From Candidatus Roizmanbacteria bacterium CG_4_9_14_0_2_um_filter_39_13 (GTDB lineage: Bacteria > Patescibacteriota > Microgenomatia > UBA1406 > GWC2-37-13): a stretch of 23,323 nucleotides of DNA. The stretch is taken from positions 1-23,323 of the forward strand of contig PFSC01000197.1 of assembly GCA_002788865.1 (NCBI GenBank). Reading direction: 5' to 3'. Of the stretch, positions 14,365 to 20,629 are shown piece after piece; the first letter of the stretch is position 1; each line of letters opens with the position of its first letter. The notes under the pieces were generated by a model, which was not told the DNA's origin, made no database searches, and saw only the letters and a list, made by a program, of their open reading frames with translations. Both the position numbers and the translations under genes were made by a program.

Positions 14365-14365
14365 C

Positions 14366-15202
14366 ATGACATTCACACAAAAGCTCGACCACATCATAGA
14401 CAAAAATAATTCACTTCTTTGTGTCGGACTGGACTCCAGTTTTGACAAACTTCCAAAAGCGTTTCAGAAAAAAGACTATCCTCAGTTTGCATTCAACAAG
14501 TGGATCATAGAACAGACTCATGATGTAGTCTGTGCGTACAAGCCAAACTCCGCATTTTACGAAGCTCGTGGTGCAGAAGGCATTCGAGAACTTCAAATGA
14601 CCTGTCATTATCTTGTCAAATATTATCCTGAAATCCCAATTATTCTCGATGCGAAGCGAGGAGATATCGGGAGCAGTAATGAAGGGTATATTAAATATGC
14701 ATATGAATATCTTCAAACTGATGCAATAACTCTTCATCCTTATTTGGGAAAAGAAGCGCTTCAGCCATTTCTTGATAAAAAAGATAAAGGATGCATTATT
14801 CTTTGTCGGACTTCCAATCCGGGAAGTGGGGAGTTTCAAGACCTTTCAATATGTCCCCCTTTAGAAGGGGGTGCCCAAAGGGCGGGGGATGTAGATAAGC
14901 TCTACAAAACCGTGGCATCCAATATTGTCAAAACATGGAACAACAATAATAACTGCATGCTTGTTGTTGGTGCGACGTATCCAAAAGAGCTTGCCGAAGT
15001 CAGAAAAATTGTTGGCGACATGACCCTACTTATTCCTGGGATTGGAGCACAGGGAGGAGATGTTGAAAAAACTGTAATGGCTGGATTAAACTCAAAAAAT
15101 GCAGGAATGATCATCAATTCAAGTCGTGGAATTATATTTGCCAAAGAACCGAGAAATGAAGCGAAGAAGTTGAGGGATGAGATAAATAGGTATCGGGGAT
15201 AG
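14366..15202 (+). CDS. pyrF: Orotidine 5'-phosphate decarboxylase (type 2)
   Basis: A 278-residue TIM barrel converting OMP to UMP. LLCVGLDSSFDKLP, AYKPNSAFYEARG, ILDAKRGDIGSSNEGYI (catalytic Lys/Asp array), LHPYLGKEAL, ILCRTSNPGSGEFQDL, VVGATYPKELAEVR, LLIPGIGAQGGD and NSSRGI follow the order of the mycobacterial-type enzymes. Residues about 162-177 (ICPPLEGGAQRAGDV) are a translated palindromic repeat between the FQDL and KLYKTVA segments that the family normally joins with a shorter loop. The frame and all catalytic segments are intact. It starts 1 nt after the PIN toxin gene. Confidence 0.94.
   Translation: MTFTQKLDHIIDKNNSLLCVGLDSSFDKLPKAFQKKDYPQFAFNKWIIEQTHDVVCAYKPNSAFYEARGAEGIRELQMTCHYLVKYYPEIPIILDAKRGDIGSSNEGYIKYAYEYLQTDAITLHPYLGKEALQPFLDKKDKGCIILCRTSNPGSGEFQDLSICPPLEGGAQRAGDVDKLYKTVASNIVKTWNNNNNCMLVVGATYPKELAEVRKIVGDMTLLIPGIGAQGGDVEKTVMAGLNSKNAGMIINSSRGIIFAKEPRNEAKKLRDEINRYRG
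14854..14889. repeat. Palindromic repeat inserted in frame within pyrF
   Basis: Two stacked hairpins, CCCCCTT-TAG-AAGGGGG (14855-14871) and GCCC-AAA-GGGC (14873-14883), followed by GGGGGA. The segment is far GC-richer than the rest of the gene and encodes the PPLEGGAQRAGD insert. Confidence 0.75.
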
Positions 15203-15214
15203 ATGATAATATAG

Positions 15215-15220
15215 TAGAAT
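15215..15220 (+). promoter_or_regulatory. Candidate -10 box for leaderless MNT-HEPN mRNA
   Basis: TAGAAT ends 6 nt before the ATG at 15227, placing +1 on the start codon. No Shine-Dalgarno is present in the 24-nt gap after pyrF. Confidence 0.4.
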
Positions 15221-15226
15221 ATATCT

Positions 15227-15538
15227 ATGATAAAAACATCGATTTCATCTGTAGATATGAGTTGTATTACCAACATACTAGGCAAATATTTAGATGAGAA
15301 AAGGCATAATGCGTTTATATTTGGGTCGGTAGCAAGGAAAAATATGGGACGATCAAGCGATATCGATATTGGGATTGAGGGCGAAGCATTGTCTCCACAA
15401 ACATATTTTGCTATTAAAAACGACTTTGAAGAATCAAATTTACCCTACACTATAGATGTGGTCCAGTTCTCTCGTGTTGATGAGCGATTCAAGAAAATTG
15501 CTAAAAAAGACATTATTTCATTACCAGTATCGCAATGA
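15227..15538 (+). CDS. Minimal nucleotidyltransferase (MntA-like antitoxin)
   Basis: 103 residues. FGSVARKNMGRSSDIDIGI contains the GSx10DxD signature (Gly33-Ser34, Asp45, Asp47) of the minimal nucleotidyltransferases, with a third acidic residue likely in YTIDVVQF. In MntA-HepT pairs this protein neutralises the HEPN partner by AMPylation. Its stop overlaps the HEPN start in ATGA. Confidence 0.87.
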   Translation: MIKTSISSVDMSCITNILGKYLDEKRHNAFIFGSVARKNMGRSSDIDIGIEGEALSPQTYFAIKNDFEESNLPYTIDVVQFSRVDERFKKIAKKDIISLPVSQ

Positions 15539-15930
15539 AAACGGCAGAATTATACACACAACTTGAGCGAGCAACAGGCAAAATGCAAGAAGCTCTCACG
15601 TTTCCCAATGATGAGCCACATAAAGAATCCACCATTCAAAGATTTGAATATACATTTGAACTATCTTGGAAGCTGATGAGTAGTATTATCAATGATCAAG
15701 GCATTGAGTCATACGGTGTGAGAAATGTATTGAGAGAAGGATACAAACTCCAGCTTATAGACAATGTGGAAGTTTGGTTTAAATACGCAGATGCTCGCAA
15801 TCAAACTGCACATATATACAGACAATCTGTTGCAGATGAGGTGGTTGCTATAGCTCAAGGAGGCTTTGTGGATGATGTGAAGAAGCTTTTGGAAACTACT
15901 TCGACATACGATTCCAGATCTAAAAAATAA
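15535..15930 (+). CDS. HEPN-domain toxin (HI0074/HepT-like)
   Basis: 131 residues, all-helical. The HEPN RNase motif RX4HXY is present as R88-NQTA-H93-I-Y95 in RNQTAHIYRQ; in the characterised MntA-HepT system that Tyr is the residue AMPylated by the antitoxin. The first helices (TIQRFEYTFELSWKLM, YGVRNVLREGYKL) match the HI0074 family, older name nucleotidyltransferase substrate-binding protein. It is translationally coupled to the MNT gene. A third TA module within the pyrimidine stretch is thus likely. Confidence 0.86.
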   Translation: MKTAELYTQLERATGKMQEALTFPNDEPHKESTIQRFEYTFELSWKLMSSIINDQGIESYGVRNVLREGYKLQLIDNVEVWFKYADARNQTAHIYRQSVADEVVAIAQGGFVDDVKKLLETTSTYDSRSKK

Positions 15931-15932
15931 CC

Positions 15933-16004
15933 ATGACATTGACCATTCAGCAGATGATCGGGATGGGTTTGAGTATTTTGGGGATTGTGCTGGTGGTTTT
16001 ATGA
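15933..16004 (+). CDS. Short hydrophobic ORF of unknown status
   Basis: A 23-codon frame starts 2 nt after the HEPN stop and encodes a hydrophobic peptide (MIGMGLSILGIVLVVL after MTLTIQQ), enough for one membrane helix. There is no Shine-Dalgarno. It may be a small membrane peptide, a remnant of a larger gene, or chance. Confidence 0.25.
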   Translation: MTLTIQQMIGMGLSILGIVLVVL

Positions 16005-16071
16005 GGATCATCAATAGCTGACGAAATAGACTACAAGTTTGAATGCTAATATTTTATGTTAGATACTTTAT

Positions 16072-16731
16072 TTGATACTGAACAAATCGTGCCTCTCAAA
16101 GAAACTTACACAGAATTTCAAAGGAAAAAAACAATCTATTTTAAGAGATCCAGCAAATAGTTTGCTCTTTCATGTGGGATATATAAACGCAGGAAATTTT
16201 TCAAATAGAGTGATGCTAAGCTTGGGTACTGGTGCTGAAGGAGAGTCTATATATATTGAATCCACAAATTTGAAAATGGGCAGTAGCAGACCGATAATGG
16301 AGATTGAAGAAAGGGTTTGTGTTATTGATTGGAAAAGCAAAAAGGTAGACATTGTTGATTTTAGTTATAAGAAGGGAGTTTCTGTTAGAACTTATACAAA
16401 TGTATCTCAAGAGGCCATGGAGCATTTGCAAAAAAGGAGAGATGTAAGATATTTATCAACTGATATTAGGGAGCAGATGGATAGAAAGTCTCAAACGTAT
16501 CAATTATCTGACGAAGGATTGGAATCGGGCGATAGGAGAGTGCTTACAATCTTTGAACAAATGAACAGGTCTTTGCAAGGATTTAATTTTCAAGAAGAAG
16601 AAACGAGGAAATATATGGATGCTTCGCCATATGGAAGAGAAGAAGTGCGGGAGGTACCTTTTAGTGAGAGACTCCAACAGAAATCACGAGAAGATGGTTC
16701 AATACGATTTGATGATATACTTGATGCATAA
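16072..16731 (+). CDS. Unknown protein, possible 5' frameshift
   Basis: No family was recognised. From a TTG start the frame gives 219 residues: a beta-rich first half (LLFHVGYINAGNFSNRVML, RVCVIDWKSKKVDIVDF) and a charged, helical second half rich in Glu, Arg and Gln (EEETRKYMDAS). The TTG start is unconvincing. An ATG at 16056 in another frame reads MLDTLFDTEQIVPLKETY and could join this frame at the run of seven A near 16125 if one A is surplus, giving a protein of about 224 residues. It sits between the MNT/HEPN pair and pyrE (21 nt gap) on the same strand. No membrane segment or signal peptide is evident. Confidence 0.6.
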   Translation: MILNKSCLSKKLTQNFKGKKQSILRDPANSLLFHVGYINAGNFSNRVMLSLGTGAEGESIYIESTNLKMGSSRPIMEIEERVCVIDWKSKKVDIVDFSYKKGVSVRTYTNVSQEAMEHLQKRRDVRYLSTDIREQMDRKSQTYQLSDEGLESGDRRVLTIFEQMNRSLQGFNFQEEETRKYMDASPYGREEVREVPFSERLQQKSREDGSIRFDDILDA

Positions 16732-16752
16732 TTATTATTTCCTTTAATTTTT

Positions 16753-17379
16753 ATGGATATCATACAAATCCTCAAGAATCTCAACACAGTCATCACCGAT
16801 GATCATTTCGTTTATACATCAGGAAAACATGGCGAGATTTATGTCAACAAAGATGCGCTGTATCCACATACGGCAGAGGTCTCAAAAGTAGCGACCATGT
16901 TTGCAGAAAAATACAAAGATAAGGATATTGACGTAGTGGTCGGACCTGCACTTGGTGGGATCATTCTTTCCACTTGGGTTGCATATCATCTGTCTCAATT
17001 GAAGGGAAAAGAGGTACTTGGAGTATATACAGAAAAGGATGCTAATAAGAATCAGGTTTTTACCCGAAACTATGACAAGTTGGTCGTAGGAAAAAATGTA
17101 CTGGTGATTGAAGACTTGACTACAACAGGTGGGTCGGTGAAGAAAGTCGTCGATACAGTGAGAAATGTTGGTGGCAATGTTCTCGCCGTCTGTGTGATGG
17201 TAAATCGAAATCCAAATGAAGTCAATTCCCAGATGATGGGGGCGCCGTTTGAAGCACTCGGCGTACTTCCAGCCATGGCGTACGATGAAGTTGATTGTCC
17301 ATTTTGCAAAGAAGGTCGACCTGTCAACCAAAATATCGGACATGGGAAGAAATATATGGCTGAAAAAGAGAAGAATTAA
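16753..17379 (+). CDS. pyrE: Orotate phosphoribosyltransferase
   Basis: A 208-residue type I phosphoribosyltransferase joining orotate to PRPP to give OMP. The PRPP-binding motif is VLVIEDLTTTGGS (residues 116-128), and the hood and flexible-loop region is GVYTEKDANKNQVFTRNY. The start MDIIQILKNLNTVIT followed by FVYTSGKHGEIYVNKDAL matches the PyrE N-terminus. The C-terminal CPFCKEGRPVN with two Cys is seen in longer PyrE variants and may bind metal. It comes after the unknown gene and overlaps the end of a convergent PIN toxin gene by 4 nt. With pyrF it completes orotate-to-UMP. Confidence 0.94.
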   Translation: MDIIQILKNLNTVITDDHFVYTSGKHGEIYVNKDALYPHTAEVSKVATMFAEKYKDKDIDVVVGPALGGIILSTWVAYHLSQLKGKEVLGVYTEKDANKNQVFTRNYDKLVVGKNVLVIEDLTTTGGSVKKVVDTVRNVGGNVLAVCVMVNRNPNEVNSQMMGAPFEALGVLPAMAYDEVDCPFCKEGRPVNQNIGHGKKYMAEKEKN

Positions 17380-17780
17380 GAGAGAGGGGATTTTTTCTTG
17401 AGTTTCTTGAAGTCGGTGTCAAAGGAGAGAACTTCCGCATTATCTGCTTTTGCTTTTGAATATAGAATGCAATCCACGAGGTCAATGGTTGTAAGGCAGT
17501 AGAGATTTATAGCCTGAATAACAGCTTCACGATGGTCAATGTATATATATTGTGATTTTGCAAGAGATAACAATTCTATTTGAATTTGCTCTCTATTGTA
17601 TCCATAATGTTTGTTCAACGAATACTCAACTTCAATAACAATTTCCGATAACAATACCAATTCGATATTTTTTTGTTTTGCTTTGGTAAACAACTCCTTT
17701 GCAAGTTCATATTGTTTTTTGTTCCTATTACAGAAATAGTTTACAATAAGATTCGTATCGAGATAAAACTTTTCTTTCAT
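17376..17780 (-). CDS. PIN-domain toxin (VapC-like), second copy
   Basis: 134 residues from the ATG 1 nt after the antitoxin stop (an in-frame TTG three codons earlier is less likely). PIN acidic residues are in FYLDTNLIVNYF, LLSEIVIEVEY, TIDLVDCILYSKA and LSFDTDFKKL. It is not closely similar in sequence to the PIN protein at 13969, so it is unlikely to be a recent duplicate. The 3' end overlaps the end of pyrE. Confidence 0.88.
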   Translation of the reverse strand: MKEKFYLDTNLIVNYFCNRNKKQYELAKELFTKAKQKNIELVLLSEIVIEVEYSLNKHYGYNREQIQIELLSLAKSQYIYIDHREAVIQAINLYCLTTIDLVDCILYSKAKADNAEVLSFDTDFKKLKKKSPLS

Positions 17781-17781
17781 A

Positions 17782-18087
17782 TTAAACAATAATGAGGGTA
17801 TTCCCGAGACGTTTTAGCTTTTTGCGATAGTGCTCTGCACGTGCGTTGTCAATAGCCTCTTTCTCTTTTTTGATAATTTCATCTCCCGATAAACCTTTAT
17901 CAATATTTTTTGCATACTTACTCAAAGACCCAGCAAGAGAGAGGAGGTCTGGAGTTTTTTTAAGTGCAATAGAATTGTCACCATTTTTAGTAATAGAAAG
18001 AGTAGCCCGATCAAGATCAAGCTCTCGTCTAAGTTGGACAGGGATGGTTATCTGACCTTGTGAAGTCACGGTGGCTGTGTATATCAT
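17782..18087 (-). CDS. AbrB-type antitoxin (VapB-like), second copy
   Basis: 101 residues. TATVTSQGQITIPVQLRREL is the AbrB DNA-binding hairpin; a long charged tail (GDEIIKKEKEAIDNARAEHY) is the expected toxin-binding part. It precedes the PIN gene in the usual order. Upstream there are three 19-bp-spaced direct repeats covering a promoter whose -10 box ends 6 nt before the ATG. Confidence 0.86.
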   Translation of the reverse strand: MIYTATVTSQGQITIPVQLRRELDLDRATLSITKNGDNSIALKKTPDLLSLAGSLSKYAKNIDKGLSGDEIIKKEKEAIDNARAEHYRKKLKRLGNTLIIV

Positions 18088-18144
18088 GCATTAACTTTAC
18101 TATCTTGCATTAGATTTGTCAAGACGCATTAGATTTTAATTACT
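18088..18144 (-). promoter_or_regulatory. Promoter with three 19-bp iterons (second AbrB/PIN pair)
   Basis: GCATTAACTTT (18088), GCATTAGATTT (18107) and GCATTAGATTT (18126) recur at exactly 19 bp. On the minus strand TTGACA (18117-18122) and TAAAGT (18094-18099) are 17 bp apart and lie within them. The -10 ends 6 nt before the antitoxin ATG, so the mRNA may be leaderless and the repeats are candidate antitoxin sites. Confidence 0.65.
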
Positions 18145-18163
18145 AACCTCGGAGGTTAGTAAT
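18139..18163. promoter_or_regulatory. 25-bp perfect palindrome between divergent genes
   Basis: ATTACTAACCTC and GAGGTTAGTAAT, 12-bp perfect arms around one G. It lies between the AbrB/PIN pair and the rightward gene at 18224. No T-tract follows on either strand, so it is more likely an operator than a terminator. Confidence 0.5.
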
Positions 18164-18208
18164 AGTAATTGGAACTGCAAGCGAGGAAAACTTGAACTCG
18201 CTGTGATA

Positions 18209-18217
18209 TGGTAAAAT
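18209..18217 (+). promoter_or_regulatory. Extended -10 box for a leaderless gene
   Basis: TGGTAAAAT, an extended -10 (TGnTAAAAT), ends 6 nt before the ATG at 18224, so +1 should coincide with the start codon. Confidence 0.5.
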
Positions 18218-18223
18218 GTATCG

Positions 18224-18664
18224 ATGGATCAACAAGAAGCAATGGAGCCTATGCCTATGGCTTCTGCAGAATTTACAACTCCCAAAATAACTCCCAAGTC
18301 GGTTGTCGAAAGAGTATTTAACGAAGAGGATCCAATACAAATCGGTACAAGAAGCGGGGTTGGAGAAAAACTTTATATTTGTGCAAAAGTTGGAAGTGAC
18401 GTTCCATATCGAGAAGAACTCGGAGTAGTTCTGGAGGCAGAAATTGTAAATCCAATTAGCGTCAATCTCTATGCTTTAGGAAATGGTTTACTTCATCCGT
18501 ATGGTAAACTCTCACTTGTCGGTTATAGAAGTGCAGTGGTGTTAAAAGATGGTAATGGACTATCTCTATATACCGATTATAAGAGCGTAGACTTTGGATT
18601 AAAGCCTGGATCATCAATGCAATATGATCTCAGATCCGAGGAGCCGTTAAAGGGAGGTAAATAA
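18224..18664 (+). CDS. Unknown protein, 146 residues
   Basis: No family was recognised. After a Met/Pro-rich N-terminus the protein is mostly beta-strand (EKLYICAKVG, LGVVLEAEIV, GKLSLVGYRSAVVL, GLSLYTDYKS). No signal peptide, membrane helix or catalytic motif stands out. It has its own apparent leaderless promoter and ends in TAATG, overlapping the start of the next reading frame, so the two probably form one operon and may act together. A Shine-Dalgarno-like GGGAGG lies in its last codons and serves the next gene. Confidence 0.7.
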   Translation: MDQQEAMEPMPMASAEFTTPKITPKSVVERVFNEEDPIQIGTRSGVGEKLYICAKVGSDVPYREELGVVLEAEIVNPISVNLYALGNGLLHPYGKLSLVGYRSAVVLKDGNGLSLYTDYKSVDFGLKPGSSMQYDLRSEEPLKGGK

Positions 18665-18698
18665 TGCCATCCAAAGAATCTGGTATGATGAAAAATCA

Positions 18699-19034
18699 TT
18701 GAGAGAACAGGTTCAAGCTCTAATAAAAAAGGGATCAATTGATGAAGCGCAAAGACTTGAAGCTATTGTAAATAATAATCAAGGATCTGATCCCTATGCA
18801 AAAGGACTTGGAGAGTTTATGCAAGCTGTGCTTTTTCAGCACACTTTAGACTCTGGAATAACAAGAGTGAGACCGAATATATTACTCAGTCCGGGTGGGC
18901 AAAAAGTTTGGAATTCATTATTGTTGCCTGGACCTGAAGCGTCCGATCAGTTTGGCAATAGAAAAATCGATCCTGGAATTGTTTTTCCTAAAATTCAAAA
19001 AATTCTAGTTTCACATGGATTATTGACAGATTAG
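18699..19034 (+). CDS. Unknown protein, probably starting at 18664 with a frameshift
   Basis: No family was recognised. The open frame from a TTG gives 111 residues (helical start REQVQALIKKGSIDEAQRLE, then GLGEFMQAVLFQHTL and a compact C-terminus). The frame stays open and protein-like upstream (RIWYDEKSLREQ) but has no ATG. The well-placed ATG at 18664, overlapping the previous stop and 6-7 nt after GGGAGG, reads only 12 codons before TGA. A single missing base between 18666 and 18678 would join them to make about 123 residues. So the true start is probably 18664 and this is either a frameshifted gene or a sequence error. It lies 59 nt before tldD. Confidence 0.5.
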   Translation: MREQVQALIKKGSIDEAQRLEAIVNNNQGSDPYAKGLGEFMQAVLFQHTLDSGITRVRPNILLSPGGQKVWNSLLLPGPEASDQFGNRKIDPGIVFPKIQKILVSHGLLTD

Positions 19035-19078
19035 AAAAACTTACTAAAGAATGTTCTGAAAATTCTGAGATCATCCTT

Positions 19079-19084
19079 TATAAT
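19079..19084 (+). promoter_or_regulatory. Candidate -10 box of tldD
   Basis: TATAAT ends 9 nt before the tldD ATG; the leader would be about 3 nt. The -35 region is weak and there is no Shine-Dalgarno. Confidence 0.4.
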
Positions 19085-19093
19085 ATCCTCATC

Positions 19094-20578
19094 ATGCTTA
19101 AAATTGCCCAAGATATTCTCTCCAAGATTCCTTCTTCAGTGAGTTACGCAGATGTACGAATAGTAGAGCAAGAGTCTGAAGACGTAGCGACAAAAGATGG
19201 AGTTGTCGAAGCTTTAGAATCTTCACAATCACTTGGGTATAATGTTCGCATTCTTAAGAATGGCGTTTGGAGTTTTGCCGCCTCCTACGACATGAGCGAA
19301 AAAGGGGTTGATGAAACAATCAAAAAAGCATTGGCAATTGTCAAAGCTTCAGCTACACACAAAACTTCTAATGTCCAACTTGATGAACTTGAGCCAATTG
19401 TTGATAGCTACAAAACACCCATAAAAGAAGATCCGTTTAAAGTGCCGATGAGCGAGAAAATCAAGATCCTTCTTGCGGCAGACAAGGCGCAAAAAGTAAG
19501 TGATAAAATTGCGGTTACTCAGGCTTCATATCAAGCAAATCGTGAACGAAAATATTTTGTCTCAAGCATCGGTTCAAAAATTGATCAAGATATCGTTTGG
19601 ACTGGAGCGGGAACCGACACGACCGCAGTTGATGGTCCAGAGCTTCAAAATCGATCATACCCAAATTCATTTCGGGGGCAGAATCAGACGCGAGGTTTTG
19701 AATTAGTTCGTGAACTTGAGCTTGAAAAACATGCGCCAAAATATGCGCAAGAAGCAGTTGAGCTACTCACCGCAGATACGTGTCCAACGGGTGAATTTGA
19801 CATCATCCTTGACGGAAATCAACTTGCGCTTCAAATCCATGAAAGTTGTGGTCATGCGGTCGAACTTGATCGCGTACTTGGATATGAAGCATCATATGCG
19901 GGTACCAGTTTTTTAACGACAGAAAAATTATTCAATTTTCAATATGGATCGGATATTGTAAATCTCACAGCCGATGCGACCATTCCGGGAGGATTGGGAA
20001 CCTTTGGATACGATGATGAAGGGGTGCCTGCACAGCGAACCTATTTAGTGAAGGAAGGAAAATTTCAAGATTATATTACTTCTCGAGATACGGTGAGAAA
20101 ACTTCATGAAATCAATAATCAATATACCAAAAGATCAAACGGAACTGTTCGAGCATCAAGTTGGAGCAGGTTGCCGATGATTCGCATGACCAACATAAAT
20201 CTGGAACCCGGTGGCGAAGAGGGCACAGGCAAAGGATGGAAACTTGATGAGTTGATCGCTGACACGAAATACGGTATTTTTATGTCTACGAATCGTTCAT
20301 GGAGCATCGATGATAAACGATATAACTTTCAATTTGGCACCGAAATAGCATGGGAGATCAAGGATGGAAAACGTGGTCGCATGCTCAAGAATCCTACCTA
20401 TCAGGGCATTACTCCAGCATTTTGGAACAGTTGTGACGCCATATGTGGCCGTGATGAGTGGACCGTGTGGGGCACGCCAAACTGTGGCAAAGGCCAACCA
20501 GGTCAAGTGATGTATACCGGACACGGGGCAAGTCCAGCACGATTTAAGAAGGTAAAAGTTGGCGTAGTGAAGTGGTAG
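19094..20578 (+). CDS. tldD: TldD-family metalloprotease
   Basis: 494 residues, typical of TldD. The zinc site HExxxH is HESCGH (His249, Glu250, His254) within IHESCGHAVELDRVLGYEASYAGTSF, and GTFGYDDEGVPAQRTYLVKEG follows as in the family. The TldD/TldE complex degrades unfolded peptides and processes peptide natural products such as microcin B17; TldD holds the catalytic zinc. The partner gene tldE follows after 51 nt containing a palindromic half repeat. Several extra aromatic-rich segments near the C-terminus (TPAFWNSCDAICGRDEWTVW) resemble the usual TldD tail. No substrate peptide gene was recognised nearby; the two unknown genes just upstream are candidates only by position. Confidence 0.92.
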   Translation: MLKIAQDILSKIPSSVSYADVRIVEQESEDVATKDGVVEALESSQSLGYNVRILKNGVWSFAASYDMSEKGVDETIKKALAIVKASATHKTSNVQLDELEPIVDSYKTPIKEDPFKVPMSEKIKILLAADKAQKVSDKIAVTQASYQANRERKYFVSSIGSKIDQDIVWTGAGTDTTAVDGPELQNRSYPNSFRGQNQTRGFELVRELELEKHAPKYAQEAVELLTADTCPTGEFDIILDGNQLALQIHESCGHAVELDRVLGYEASYAGTSFLTTEKLFNFQYGSDIVNLTADATIPGGLGTFGYDDEGVPAQRTYLVKEGKFQDYITSRDTVRKLHEINNQYTKRSNGTVRASSWSRLPMIRMTNINLEPGGEEGTGKGWKLDELIADTKYGIFMSTNRSWSIDDKRYNFQFGTEIAWEIKDGKRGRMLKNPTYQGITPAFWNSCDAICGRDEWTVWGTPNCGKGQPGQVMYTGHGASPARFKKVKVGVVKW

Positions 20579-20588
20579 ATATTTCATT

Positions 20589-20616
20589 GTCATCCCGCAC
20601 TTGATGCGGGATCCAG
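20589..20616. repeat. Half-length palindromic repeat between tldD and tldE
   Basis: GTCATCCCGCACTTGATGCG and onward: ATCCCGCA-CTTGA-TGCGGGAT is a perfect 8-bp-arm hairpin ending in CCAG. It matches one half of the GTCAT...ATGAC elements. It has no T-tract. Confidence 0.7.
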
Positions 20617-20629
20617 TTGTAGAACATAT

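Noticed and set aside
18139..18163. Rho-independent terminator
   Set aside because: The stem is good but no T-tract follows on either strand.
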